Of a DNA stretch of 64,000 nt, positions 26,373-35,331 are shown one piece after another; position 1 is the stretch's first letter; each line of letters opens with the position of its first letter. This DNA is from Limnohabitans sp. Rim8 (lineage in GTDB: Bacteria; Pseudomonadota; Gammaproteobacteria; Burkholderiales; Burkholderiaceae_C), in NCBI RefSeq assembly GCF_945901735.1, contig NZ_CAMDLM010000021.1:1-64000 (forward strand), in the 5' to 3' direction. The translations under genes and the position numbers were made by a program. The notes beneath the pieces are model-generated. The model searched no databases, had not been told where the DNA came from, and saw only the letters and a list, made by a program, of their open reading frames with translations.

Positions 26373-26596
26373 GGGGGCCGGGCCTGTGACAGGGTGATGT
26401 GGCAAAGCGAAGCGCCTCTGAACCTTGGCACAGGCCCGGCCCCCGATCCCCACCACCGAACCACGCAGACCCGGCCACCCAATCGCCCCGCCTGTCCTGG
26501 GCCAACCAGGGCAGACCCGGCCAGGGCTGACTGCGCGTGGCTCAGAGGCGCTTCGCTTTGCCACATCGGCCCCGCGCAGTCAGCCCTGGCCGGGTC
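26373..26596. repeat. three interlocked perfect inverted repeats in the polA-thrB divergent gap
   Basis: IR1: 16-bp arms 26373-26388 and 26429-26444. IR2: 26-bp arms 26396-26421 and 26542-26567 (core tggcaaagcgaagcgcctct). IR3: 24-bp arms 26514-26537 and 26573-26596. All arms are perfect. The left IR2 arm is the loop of IR1 and the right IR2 arm is the loop of IR3, so the whole 224-bp unit is symmetric in plan. It could be a mobile MITE-like element, a cruciform or a double attenuator. Confidence 0.85.
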
Positions 26597-26675
26597 ATTG
26601 AGGGCTTTGCGCGCTCTACAATCGTCACTTTCTCACCTCAGCCAGCCTTCCTCCTGGCGCTTTGACCCTCTTCCC

Positions 26676-27638
26676 ATGGCGGTATACACCGAAGTCACCG
26701 AAAGCCAGGCCAACGACCTGATGCAAGCCCTGAATCTGGGCCAGCTGACCGCTTTGCGCGGCATCAAGGGCGGCATTGAGAACACCAACTACTTTGCGTC
26801 GACCGATCAGGGCGAGTACGTGCTGACCTTGTTCGAGCGCCTCACGCACGAGCAACTGCCTTTTTACCTGCTCCTGATGAAGCACCTCGCCAAGCGCGGC
26901 ATCCCGGTGCCCGACCCGGCCGCCAACCGCGACGGCGATGTGCTGCACACCGTGAACGGCAAACCCGCCGCGGTGGTCAACAAACTCGCGGGCAAAAGCC
27001 AGCTGCAGCCCCAAGCCGTGCACTGCGCTGCCGTGGGCGACATGCTGGCGCGCATGCACCTGGCCGGTGCCGACTACCCCCGCAGCCAACCCAATTTGCG
27101 CGGTCTGCCCTGGTGGAACGAGACCGTGCCGGTGGTGCTGCCCTATTTGGACGAAACCCAGGCAGGCCTGCTGCGCAGCGAGCTGGCCTACCAAAACCAC
27201 ATCGCTCAGGGCGCAACTTATGCCGCCCTGCCCCGGGGCCCGGTGCATGCCGACCTGTTCCGCGACAACGTCATGTTCGAAGGCGAACAGCTGACGGGGT
27301 TTTTTGACTTTTACTTTGCGGGCGTGGACACCTGGCTGTTTGACTTGTCGGTGTGCCTGAACGACTGGTGCACCGACTTGCCCAGCGGGAAACACGACGC
27401 CGAACGCGCTCGGGCCTTGGTGCAGGCCTACAACCACACGCGCCCTTTGAGCGCGGCCGAGCGCACATTGTTGCCAGCCCTTTTGCGTGCGGGGGCTTTG
27501 CGTTTTTGGATTTCGCGCCTGTGGGACTACCATCTGCCCCGCGAAGCCGCCATGCTCACGCCGCATGACCCGACCCATTTCGAACGCGTGCTGCTGGGCC
27601 GCGTCCATCACCCTGTCTGCACTTCTGAGCTCTTGTGA
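26676..27638 (+). CDS. thrB: homoserine kinase (type II, APH-fold)
   Basis: The 320-residue protein is the ThrB variant of the aminoglycoside phosphotransferase fold. It shows the catalytic loop PVHADLFRDNVMF (HxDxxxxN) and the metal-binding Asp in GFFDFYFAG. It phosphorylates homoserine on the way to threonine. ATG 26676 is chosen because the family starts with AVYTEVT, and the longer frame would run through inverted repeats. There is no other threonine gene nearby. It is separated by 4 nt from a membrane protein gene. Confidence 0.92.
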   Translation: MAVYTEVTESQANDLMQALNLGQLTALRGIKGGIENTNYFASTDQGEYVLTLFERLTHEQLPFYLLLMKHLAKRGIPVPDPAANRDGDVLHTVNGKPAAVVNKLAGKSQLQPQAVHCAAVGDMLARMHLAGADYPRSQPNLRGLPWWNETVPVVLPYLDETQAGLLRSELAYQNHIAQGATYAALPRGPVHADLFRDNVMFEGEQLTGFFDFYFAGVDTWLFDLSVCLNDWCTDLPSGKHDAERARALVQAYNHTRPLSAAERTLLPALLRAGALRFWISRLWDYHLPREAAMLTPHDPTHFERVLLGRVHHPVCTSELL

Positions 27639-27642
27639 CACC

Positions 27643-28437
27643 ATGAACCTGCAAATTGTTCCCGCCAGCGCTGGCATGAAATGGGCCCGACAAGGCATGC
27701 GCACCTTCTGGCGTCAGCCGCTGGCCATGTCGGGGCTGTTTTTCATCTTCATGATCACCGTGTCGCTGGTCTCGGTGGTGCCGTTCATCGGCGGCGCGTT
27801 GGCCTTGGTGGTTCTGCCCGCGCTCACCCTGGGCATGATGGCGGCCACACAAGTGGCCTCTGATGGCAAATTTCCCATGCCCAGCCTGCTGTTTGTGGCG
27901 TTCAAGGCGGGGCCGCACCGCAAAAACATGCTCCAGCTGGGCGGGCTGTACGCGCTCATTTTCTTGCTGGTCATGGGCGTGTCCACGGTGGTCGATGGGG
28001 GCACCTTTGCCAAGGTCTACTTTGGCGGCGCACCCATGACGGCCGAAGTGGTCACAGCCGAATCCTTCCAGACCGCCTTGTGGGTGTCGATGCTGTTTTA
28101 CGTGCCGCTGTCGATGATGTTTTGGCATGCGCCAGCCCTGGTGCACTGGTACGGCATGCCTGCAGTCAAAAGCCTGTTTTTCAGTTTCATGGCTTGCTGG
28201 CGCAACCTTAAGGCATTTGTGGTTTACGTGGTAGCCTGGGCCGCGATTTTTCTGACTTCAGGGGTGCTGGCCTTGTTGATCACCAGCCTGCTGGGCAACC
28301 CCCAGCTGATGATGGCCACCTTCATGCCCATGGCACTGATGGTGGCGGCCATGTTCTTCAGCTCCATGCTGTTTTCTGTGCGCGACTGCTTTGCCACCAA
28401 CGTGCTCGACGAAGCGGCGCCCGAGCCGCTCAACTGA
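27643..28437 (+). CDS. BPSS1780-family membrane protein
   Basis: The 264-residue protein has five or six hydrophobic stretches, beginning MKWARQGMRTFWRQPLAMSGLFFIFM and ending with a cytoplasmic tail. This pattern with an early WxxxG-F-RQPL motif is that of the BPSS1780 family, found in Burkholderiales next to thrB. Function unknown. It starts 4 nt after the thrB stop and probably shares its transcript. The conserved F.Q/RQPL motif also occurs in the related DUF2189/DUF975 proteins. Confidence 0.85.
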   Translation: MNLQIVPASAGMKWARQGMRTFWRQPLAMSGLFFIFMITVSLVSVVPFIGGALALVVLPALTLGMMAATQVASDGKFPMPSLLFVAFKAGPHRKNMLQLGGLYALIFLLVMGVSTVVDGGTFAKVYFGGAPMTAEVVTAESFQTALWVSMLFYVPLSMMFWHAPALVHWYGMPAVKSLFFSFMACWRNLKAFVVYVVAWAAIFLTSGVLALLITSLLGNPQLMMATFMPMALMVAAMFFSSMLFSVRDCFATNVLDEAAPEPLN

Positions 28438-28472
28438 GGCGCTCGGCAGAACCGGGAACGGCCCGGGGCTGA

Positions 28473-28949
28473 TCAGTGGTGGTGGCCGTGGGCACCGTGC
28501 GCGTGACGGTGCGTCACCTCATCGGCACTGGCGGCGCGCACCTCCAATACCTTGAGCGTCAGCGTCAGGTGTTGACCTGCCCAGGGGTGGTTGGCGTCCA
28601 AAATCACCTTATCGCCCTTGATCTTCACCACATTGAAGACCTGCTCCTGCCCCTCAGCAGAGCGCCCACGCAGCTGTCCACCCACCTTCACACCCGGTGG
28701 AAATTCGCTTTTGGGGATGGTCTGAACCAGGCTCTCGTCTCGCTCACCAAAGGCGTCGGCCGGGGCCAGCTTGAGCGTAGTGCTGAAGCCCACTTCCTGC
28801 CCTTCCAGCGCTTGTTCAATTTTGGGGAAAGTGTTGTCGTAGCCCCCATGCAGGTAAGCGGTGGGCTCTTGCGTCTTGTCGAGCAACTGGCCTTGAGCGT
28901 TCACCACTTTGTGGTGCATGGTGACGACGGTGTCTTGGGTGATTTTCAT
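28473..28949 (-). CDS. slyD: FKBP-type peptidyl-prolyl isomerase SlyD
   Basis: The 158-residue protein has the SlyD form of the FKBP domain with the insert-in-flap chaperone part: LDKTQEPTAYLHGGYDNTFPKIEQALEGQEVG and then DAFGERDESLVQTIPKSEFP. The C-terminus HRHAHGAHGHHH binds metals and in Escherichia coli SlyD takes part in nickel delivery. It would speed proline isomerisation in the cytoplasm and act as a chaperone. Its close relative slpA is at 49535-49978. Confidence 0.9.
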   Translation of the reverse strand: MKITQDTVVTMHHKVVNAQGQLLDKTQEPTAYLHGGYDNTFPKIEQALEGQEVGFSTTLKLAPADAFGERDESLVQTIPKSEFPPGVKVGGQLRGRSAEGQEQVFNVVKIKGDKVILDANHPWAGQHLTLTLKVLEVRAASADEVTHRHAHGAHGHHH

Positions 28950-29014
28950 GAGAAGGGTCGGGTTAAAAAGTCATCGCTCAAAGATCGGGTTATGAATTCG
29001 TGCATCCATTGGAA

Positions 29015-29608
29015 CTATTTGCCAATGGCCACGAACTCCCAAAGAATGTGTGCCATACCACCTCGCAGTAATTGACGGTGCACACGTCGCATGGTTTTAC
29101 GCCATGGCGGTTGGTTCAAATCATAAACATTGGCAGGGGCTTCCCAACGAACTTGCAAGGCTTCAAAAGCCCCCTGAAAGCCGTACATGGCCCCGCTGGG
29201 CTTGGACCCCACAAAATATTCGTGCGTTTTCTCGGTAATGAAGTTCACATGGGTGGGGTCTGTGAAGGCTTCCGCCCGGGGATAAGCAGGCGTAAATGCC
29301 AACAAACGCCCGCCAGGCACCAACACTCGGTGGATCTCGCTCATGACGTTGATGAACGGATTGGTCACATCGCCGTTGGGCAAAACCATTTGCCTTGGCA
29401 TGTGCTCCAGAAAATCAAAGGCCGAGACCGAGTCAAAAAAACCATCGGGGTAGGGAATAGGCTCGACCACGAGATTGACACGCTTGTAGTCAAAGCCAAT
29501 CTTCTCCACAGCCAGGTCGATGTCGCGCACATCGCAGCCAAAGGTCGCATCGGCCCCGTAGGGGTTGCGCGGTTTCAGGCCACAGCCCAGATCCAAATGT
29601 TTTGTCAT
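29015..29608 (-). CDS. class I SAM-dependent methyltransferase
   Basis: The 197-residue protein has the SAM-binding glycine loop LDLGCGLKPRNPYGA at its start, an acidic D in DVRDIDLAVE (strand 2) and the motif PYPDGFFDSVSAFDFLEHMPRQ. It resembles methyltransferases that act in capsule or lipopolysaccharide-type clusters, but nothing here fixes the substrate. The gene stands alone, 62 nt before uvrD on the same strand. The C-terminal 40 residues are basic. Confidence 0.8.
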   Translation of the reverse strand: MTKHLDLGCGLKPRNPYGADATFGCDVRDIDLAVEKIGFDYKRVNLVVEPIPYPDGFFDSVSAFDFLEHMPRQMVLPNGDVTNPFINVMSEIHRVLVPGGRLLAFTPAYPRAEAFTDPTHVNFITEKTHEYFVGSKPSGAMYGFQGAFEALQVRWEAPANVYDLNQPPWRKTMRRVHRQLLRGGMAHILWEFVAIGK

Positions 29609-29669
29609 CGTTTGAGAGTTCCATCAAAAGTGGCTTGCACTGGCCACAAAAAGGGGGGCACAAAGGGGC

Positions 29670-32105
29670 TCACACCAAGGTGAGTTTAGCCACACTCAGC
29701 GCCAGCCATTTGATGCCATGGCGCGGAAAGTTGACCTGGGCTCGGGCATCGTTGCCCACACCCTCAACAGCCAGGACTTTGCCTTCGCCAAACTTGGTGT
29801 GGAACACATTTTTGCCTGCGCTGATGCCGTGCTCGGGCTCGGCTTTTTGCACCGGCACGGGCGGGCTTTTGTAGGTTTCGGTGCTCAGGCTGCTTTGGCC
29901 CCAGGCAGGACGGACGTGGCGGTTAAAGGCCGGGGTTTGCGGCCAGCCGCCGCCCGAGGTCCCAGCGCCATTGCCACTCCCACCACTCCCACCGCCCGTG
30001 CTGCCCAGGTTCGAAAACCCGGCGCTTTTGGGCGTCACCCACTTCAGACACTCTTCGGGCAACTCGTCCAGAAAGCGGCTTTTCAGGTTGTAGCGGGTTT
30101 GACCGTGCAGCATGCGGGTTTGCGAATGGCTCAGGTACAAGCGCTTGCGGGCGCGTGTGATGGCCACATACATCAGTCGGCGCTCTTCTTCCAGGCCGTC
30201 AAAGTCGTTCATTGCGTTTTCGTGCGGGAACAGGCCTTCTTCCAGTCCGGTAATGAACACCGCGTCAAACTCCAAGCCCTTGCTGGCGTGTACCGTCATC
30301 AGCTGCACCGCATCTTCGCCGGCCTGCGCTTGGTTGTCGCCCGCCTCCAACGACGCATGGGTGAGAAATGCTGCGAGCGGGCTCATGGTCACACCGTCTT
30401 CTCTGAACTCGTCAACCGTGCCAAGGTTGGATTCGGGAGAAGCGCTCAGACCTTGGCTGGCCGGGCTTTGCGACAAAGCTTGCGGCAAGGCCACCGCGCT
30501 GCGGCCAAAGCCTTCTTGGGTGACAAAGCTCTCGGCGGCGTTGACCAATTCTTCCAAGTTCTCCACCCGGTCAGCGCCTTCTTTTTCGGCGCGGTAGTGG
30601 TTCACCAGCCCGGTCTTGTCCAGCACCAGGTCGATGATCTCACGCAGCGTCATGCCCTCGGTCTGCTCGCGCAGCACATCGACCATGGCCACAAACGCCG
30701 CCAGATTGGCCCCGGCCTTGCCGGTGGTGGCGCTCACCGCATCGTGCAGCGAGCAACCCGCGGCACGCGCCGCGTCTTGCAGTTGCTCGATGCTGCGCGC
30801 CCCAATGCCGCGTGGCGGAAAGTTGACCACCCGCAAAAAACTGGTGTCGTCGTTGGGGTTCTCCATCAGGCGCAGATAGGCCAGCGCGTGCTTGATTTCG
30901 GCACGTTCAAAGAAACGCAGACCGCCATACACGCGGTACGGAAACCCGGCATTGAACAGCGCGGTTTCCAGTACCCGGCTTTGCGCGTTGCTGCGGTACA
31001 GCAGGGCCACTTCCTTGCGCTCAAAACCGTCTTGTTTCACCAATTGGCGCAGCTCTTCCACCAGCCACTGCGCCTCGGCAAAGTCTGACGGCGACTCCAC
31101 CACCCGCACCGGCTCGCCCGCACCTTGGTCTGTGCGCAGGGTTTTGCCCAATCGGGTTTTGTTGTGGCTGATCAGGTGGTTGGCCGAATCGAGGATGTTG
31201 CTGAAACTGCGGTAGTTTTGCTCCAGCTTGATCTGGTGGCGCACCTGAAACTCGCGCACAAAGTCGGCCATGTTGCCCACGCGGGCGCCACGAAAGGCGT
31301 AAATACTCTGGTCATCGTCGCCCACAGCCAGGATCGCACACCCATCTCCTTCAGGGCTGCCCTCACCCGGCAAACCCGCCAGCTGCTTGAGCCAGGCGTA
31401 TTGCAGTTTGTTGGTGTCCTGAAACTCGTCCACCAGGATGTGCCGGAAGCGTCGGCGGTAATGCTCGCGCACATGCATGTTGTCACGCAGCAGCTCATAG
31501 GAGCGCAGCATCAGCTCGCCAAAGTCCACCACGCCCTCGCGCTGGCATTGCTCTTCGTACAGCTGGTACAGCTCCACCTTGCGGCGGGTTTCGTCGTCGC
31601 GCACCGGCACATCGCCGGGGCGCTGGCCGTCTTCCTTGCAGCCCGAAATGAAATACTGCACCTGCTTCGGGGGGAAGCGGTCTTCGTCCACATTGAACTG
31701 CTTGCACAGCCGCTTGACAGCCGACAGCTGGTCTTGGGTGTCCAAAATCTGAAACGTCTGCGGCAGGCCAGCCAACTGGTAATGCGCCCGCAAAAACCGG
31801 TTGCACAGCCCGTGAAACGTGCCAATCCACATGGCGTTCACATTCACCGGCAACATGGACTGCAATCGCAGCTTCATCTCTTTGGCGGCCTTGTTGGTGA
31901 AAGTGACGGCCAAAATGCCGCCCGGCGAGACCTGCGAGGTCTGCAACAGCCAAGCAATGCGCGTGGTCAGCACCCGGGTCTTGCCCGAACCTGCCCCAGC
32001 CAGAATCAATGCATGCTCAGACGGCAAGGCCACGGCACGGAGCTGCTCTTCGTTGAGCTGGGCGAGCAAGGGGGAAGAAGTGTTCGAGGAGGTGTCTGAG
32101 AGCAT
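29670..32105 (-). CDS. uvrD: UvrD/PcrA-type superfamily 1 DNA helicase
   Basis: The 811-residue protein has motif I GAGSGKTRVL, motif II VDEFQDTN, motif III GDDDQSIYAFRGA, motif V VHASKGLEFDAVFITGLEEG and motif VI YVAITRARKRLYLSH. The C-terminus (VFHTKFGEGKVLAVEGVGND... IKWLALSVAKL) is the Tudor-like domain that binds RNA polymerase in PcrA/UvrD. It unwinds DNA with 3'-5' polarity in mismatch and excision repair. Before that lies a Gly/Ser-rich linker (STGGGSGGSGNGAGTSGGG). I start at ATG 32105, since 37 further codons upstream start with TTG and lack the family pattern. Confidence 0.93.
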   Translation of the reverse strand: MLSDTSSNTSSPLLAQLNEEQLRAVALPSEHALILAGAGSGKTRVLTTRIAWLLQTSQVSPGGILAVTFTNKAAKEMKLRLQSMLPVNVNAMWIGTFHGLCNRFLRAHYQLAGLPQTFQILDTQDQLSAVKRLCKQFNVDEDRFPPKQVQYFISGCKEDGQRPGDVPVRDDETRRKVELYQLYEEQCQREGVVDFGELMLRSYELLRDNMHVREHYRRRFRHILVDEFQDTNKLQYAWLKQLAGLPGEGSPEGDGCAILAVGDDDQSIYAFRGARVGNMADFVREFQVRHQIKLEQNYRSFSNILDSANHLISHNKTRLGKTLRTDQGAGEPVRVVESPSDFAEAQWLVEELRQLVKQDGFERKEVALLYRSNAQSRVLETALFNAGFPYRVYGGLRFFERAEIKHALAYLRLMENPNDDTSFLRVVNFPPRGIGARSIEQLQDAARAAGCSLHDAVSATTGKAGANLAAFVAMVDVLREQTEGMTLREIIDLVLDKTGLVNHYRAEKEGADRVENLEELVNAAESFVTQEGFGRSAVALPQALSQSPASQGLSASPESNLGTVDEFREDGVTMSPLAAFLTHASLEAGDNQAQAGEDAVQLMTVHASKGLEFDAVFITGLEEGLFPHENAMNDFDGLEEERRLMYVAITRARKRLYLSHSQTRMLHGQTRYNLKSRFLDELPEECLKWVTPKSAGFSNLGSTGGGSGGSGNGAGTSGGGWPQTPAFNRHVRPAWGQSSLSTETYKSPPVPVQKAEPEHGISAGKNVFHTKFGEGKVLAVEGVGNDARAQVNFPRHGIKWLALSVAKLTLV

Positions 32106-32308
32106 ATTCAAGGATTGTAGAAGCTGCACCGTATGTCCCGGCCTGCTCAGCGCATCCACCAGCCTCTGCCCAATCGCCAGGGATTGATCGCTCAAAAGGA
32201 CTGACATCTCTGTCAAATCAAGGGTTTACCATAAAGCCAACAGAAACTAAAAGCACCATACTGTATGTGGCGTTTATTGATCGATTTTCATCCCCCAAAG
32301 GCCTTCAC

Positions 32309-32515
32309 ATGCTTCGCCAATTTTTCTCGCAGCTCATGAGCCGCCTGGCGTGCTACATGTACAAGCCCAGCGCCACAGGCTCCTATGATTGCGGTTCTCC
32401 ACAACTGGGCATGGTGGCCGCATCCAACGTCGAACATGCCCATTGGCCTGCCGCACCGCAAAATGACGCACCCCAGCTGAAAATTGACTTGCGACCCAAG
32501 CCCAAGCAAGACTAA
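32309..32515 (+). CDS. small hypothetical protein (68 residues)
   Basis: A short frame starting at ATG 32309 (MLRQFFSQLMSRLACYMYKP...) has an AAAGG-like site upstream and ends DLRPKPKQD. It has no recognisable domain and is rich in Pro and His. It lies alone between divergent uvrD and an unrelated MFS gene. A frame of similar length exists on the opposite strand, so I cannot rule out chance. Confidence 0.4.
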   Translation: MLRQFFSQLMSRLACYMYKPSATGSYDCGSPQLGMVAASNVEHAHWPAAPQNDAPQLKIDLRPKPKQD

Positions 32516-32835
32516 TTCAACTCATCGGCTGCAATGGCCCGTATTCAGCTTCACTGTCGCGCTTATTGATCTGGCACCCTAAAAGCAGGTCGGTAGCTTC
32601 AGCCGCAACCTTGCTGGCTCCAGCGTAGAAACTTATCTACTCTGTTGCTGCCAAGGTACAAGTTAGAACGCACAGTCGGTCTAATGCGGGACATATCACT
32701 TCGTTCTGACGTGCCAACATGCATACAAGCCATGCTCCATGTAAAAGCACACCCCATGACACCGCCAGTTTGGCCAGTCCCAATTCACAGAACCCTCCCT
32801 AGACCAGCGCGTGGTTTGCACTTAGGGGGCTCTTG
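32516..32835. other. 320-nt gene-free stretch
   Basis: No convincing gene or RNA was seen. Base composition is more AT-rich than the neighbours, and a degenerate copy of the REP-like arm (gcaggtcggtagcttcag) lies at 32587-32604. A short frame at 32645-32839 lacks codon bias and overlaps the next start, so I leave it out. Confidence 0.5.
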
Positions 32836-34077
32836 GTGAAGGTGTTTTACGGCTGGCGCATGGTCGGTGCCGCTTGTGGCATCCAGTTCCTGTTGGCGGC
32901 TTTCCTCACCCAAGCACTTGGCCTGTACATCGCTGTGCTGTCGGACGAGATGGGCTGGAGCAAAACCACCTTGTCCGGTGCTGCAGCGTTGCAGTCGGTC
33001 GAAGCGGCCATCATCGGCCCGGTTTTGGGCTGGGTGATGGACCGGGTAGGCCCTCAAAAAATGATCCGCTGGGGGATCGTGCTGTTCAGCACAGGTTTGT
33101 TACTGCTGAGCCAGGTCAATAGCGTGACCACTTTTTATGTCAGCGCCGTGCTGATGGCGGTGGGTGCCAGCTTGAGTGGCTACTTTCCTCTTTCGGTGGC
33201 CCTGGTGCAGTGGTTCGAGAAATTCCGTGCCCGCGCCCTGTCCATCATGAGCCTGGGCCTGGCCATGGGCGGGTTGGTGGTGCCGCTGATGGCTTGGTCC
33301 ATGCAGCAATGGGGCTGGCGTGCCACGGCGGCCGGTTCGGGCGTGCTGGTCCTGCTGACGGGCCTGCCCATGGCCGGCATGATCCGCAGACGCCCCGAAG
33401 ACCATGGCGAGCACATCGACGGCATCAACCCCGCCATGCGCGCGGCGGCCGAGCGCGAAGGTCACGCAGTGCCCCCGCCCCAGATCGAGTTCACCGTCGC
33501 TCAGGCCTTGCGCACCCGCGCCTTCTGGATGCTTGCGATTGGCCACGGCTTGGCCCTGCTGGTGGTTTCGGCTGTCAACGTGCATGCCATCACCCACATG
33601 AAAGAAGGCTTGGGCTATTCGGTAGCCACGGCCAGCTGGGTGATCCTGATCATGACCTTTGGCCAACTGGCCGGTGTGCTGATGGGGGCCAGCATGGGCG
33701 ACTGGTTTGAGAAAAGAAAGGTGGCCGCGCTGTGCATGTTGGCCCACGGCATCGGCATGCTGTGCCTGACCTATGCCACCAGCATGGTCATGCTGTTGGC
33801 GTTCGGGGTGTTCCATGGCATCGCTTGGGGCTTGCGCGGCCCCTTCATGCAGGCCATCCGGGCCGATTACTTTGGGCGCAACGCGATTGGCATGATCATG
33901 GGACTGTCGGCGGCGATCATTGCTCTGGGGCAAATTGCCGGCCCCATGATCGCCGGGGTGCTGGCCGACCTGACGGGCGATTACCGACTGGGCTTCAGCC
34001 TCTTGGCCTTGCTGGCGGCCTTGGGATCGCTCTCCTTCATGCTGGCCACCAAGCCGCAACGGCCTCTTTCCGACTGA
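32836..34077 (+). CDS. MFS transporter (monocarboxylate/oxalate-type)
   Basis: The 413-residue protein has twelve predicted helices. It starts VFYGWRMVGAACGIQFLLA, like the oxalate/formate or monocarboxylate porter group, and has MDRVGPQKMIRWG in the cytoplasmic loop and a Pro/Arg-rich linker around residues 190-215. I choose GTG 32836, which has AGGGGG 6 nt upstream; TTG 32833 is too close. It faces no obvious partner gene, so its substrate is open; organic acid uptake is likely. A terminator follows at 34157. Confidence 0.82.
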   Translation: MKVFYGWRMVGAACGIQFLLAAFLTQALGLYIAVLSDEMGWSKTTLSGAAALQSVEAAIIGPVLGWVMDRVGPQKMIRWGIVLFSTGLLLLSQVNSVTTFYVSAVLMAVGASLSGYFPLSVALVQWFEKFRARALSIMSLGLAMGGLVVPLMAWSMQQWGWRATAAGSGVLVLLTGLPMAGMIRRRPEDHGEHIDGINPAMRAAAEREGHAVPPPQIEFTVAQALRTRAFWMLAIGHGLALLVVSAVNVHAITHMKEGLGYSVATASWVILIMTFGQLAGVLMGASMGDWFEKRKVAALCMLAHGIGMLCLTYATSMVMLLAFGVFHGIAWGLRGPFMQAIRADYFGRNAIGMIMGLSAAIIALGQIAGPMIAGVLADLTGDYRLGFSLLALLAALGSLSFMLATKPQRPLSD

Positions 34078-34156
34078 AAATCAGCTGTCGTCCGGACCCC
34101 TGGCTGGCGGTCAGGCTGATGAAGGTTCGGGCAAATTGAAACGGGTAGAATCAGCC

Positions 34157-34190
34157 ACCGGGCCCAAGATTCTTGCGCCCGGTTTTTTTT
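34157..34190 (+). terminator. intrinsic terminator after the MFS gene
   Basis: Seven-base arms accgggc/gcccggt enclose 13 nt and are followed by eight T. It lies 80 nt after the MFS stop and 103 nt before guaC. Confidence 0.75.
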
Positions 34191-34239
34191 GCCCTGAATC
34201 TGCAATGGGTTTACTTCAGGGGCCAGAAAACCGGCCAAG

Positions 34240-34285
34240 CCAAGCGCTCACTCGTTCTTTCAACGAATCCTTTTTTGGAGCTTGG
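34240..34285 (+). promoter_or_regulatory. hairpin in the guaC leader that can hide the Shine-Dalgarno
   Basis: ccaagcgctc (34240-34249) can pair with gagcttgg (34278-34285), which contains part of the only GGAG before guaC. The loop holds a second small stem (tcgtt ... aacga, 34252-34266). GGAG is 12 nt from the ATG, unusually far. Translational control of guaC is a guess from this pairing. Confidence 0.3.
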
Positions 34286-34292
34286 TTTTTTC

Positions 34293-35270
34293 ATGGAAAT
34301 TTTTGACTACGACAACATCCTGTTGCTGCCACGCAAGTGCCGCGTGGAAAGCCGTTCCGAGTGCGACGCGGGCGTCGAACTGGGTGGACGCAAGTTCCGC
34401 CTGCCAGTGGTGCCCGCCAACATGAAAACGGTGATCGACGAAAAGATCTGCCTGTGGATGGCACAAAACGACTACTTTTATGTGATGCACCGCTTTGACC
34501 TGGACAACGTCCAGTTTGTGCGCGACATGCATGGCAAAGGTGTTTACGCCTCGATCTCGCTCGGCGTCAAGGCGCCCGACCGCGCCACGGTGGACCAGCT
34601 GGCCGCCGAGAACCTGGTGCCCGAATACATCACCATCGATATCGCGCACGGCCATGCCGACAGCGTGCGCGACATGATCGGCTACATCAAGGCCAGACTG
34701 CCCAAAAGCTTCGTGATCGCCGGCAACGTGGCCACACCCGAAGCCGTGATCGACCTGGAAAACTGGGGCGCCGACGCCACCAAAGTGGGCGTGGGCCCTG
34801 GAAAAGTCTGTATCACCAAGCTTAAAACTGGTTTTGGCACTGGCGGCTGGCAACTCTCGGCGCTCAAGTGGTGCGCCCGCGTGGCCACCAAGCCCATCAT
34901 CGCCGACGGCGGCATCCGCAGCCACGGCGACATCGCCAAGAGCGTCCGCTTTGGCGCGAGCATGGTCATGATCGGCTCCTTGTTTGCGGGCCACGAAGAG
35001 TCGCCCGGCAAGACCGTCGAAGTCGATGGCGAGATGTTCAAGGAGTACTACGGCTCGGCGTCGGACTTCAACAAGGGCGAGTACAAACACGTCGAAGGCA
35101 AGCGCATTCTGGAGCCCATCAAAGGCAAGCTGGCCAACACACTCATCGAGATGGAGCAAGACGTGCAAAGCTCCATCAGCTACGCCGGTGGCACCAAGCT
35201 GATGGACATCCGCAAGGTGAACTATGTCACCCTGGGTGGTGACAACGCGGGCGAACACCTACTGATGTGA
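34293..35270 (+). CDS. guaC: GMP reductase
   Basis: The 325-residue enzyme converts GMP to IMP with NADPH, linking the guanine and adenine pools. It has the IMPDH/GMPR barrel motifs: [17 protein letters not shown] with catalytic Cys173, [14 protein letters not shown] and [12 protein letters not shown]. The size fits the short GuaC group of Bacillus rather than the 347-residue E. coli form. The protein lacks CBS domains, which excludes IMP dehydrogenase. ATG 34293 gives the usual [14 protein letters not shown] start. Confidence 0.92.
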   Translation: MEIFDYDNILLLPRKCRVESRSECDAGVELGGRKFRLPVVPANMKTVIDEKICLWMAQNDYFYVMHRFDLDNVQFVRDMHGKGVYASISLGVKAPDRATVDQLAAENLVPEYITIDIAHGHADSVRDMIGYIKARLPKSFVIAGNVATPEAVIDLENWGADATKVGVGPGKVCITKLKTGFGTGGWQLSALKWCARVATKPIIADGGIRSHGDIAKSVRFGASMVMIGSLFAGHEESPGKTVEVDGEMFKEYYGSASDFNKGEYKHVEGKRILEPIKGKLANTLIEMEQDVQSSISYAGGTKLMDIRKVNYVTLGGDNAGEHLLM

Positions 35271-35291
35271 ACCCACCGCTGCACTCACAGC

Positions 35292-35318
35292 AAAGGGAGC
35301 CCAAGGGCTCCCTTTTTT
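35292..35318. terminator. bidirectional intrinsic terminator after guaC
   Basis: Eleven-base arms aaagggagccc/gggctcccttt with a 2-nt gap and T-tract. It serves guaC and, in reverse, the convergent TauE/SafE gene. Confidence 0.85.
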
Positions 35319-35331
35319 GACTTGAAAAGTC

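Noticed and set aside
32645-32839. 64-residue plus frame before the MFS gene
   Set aside because: No ribosome binding site or coding bias, and it overlaps the likely MFS start in another frame.
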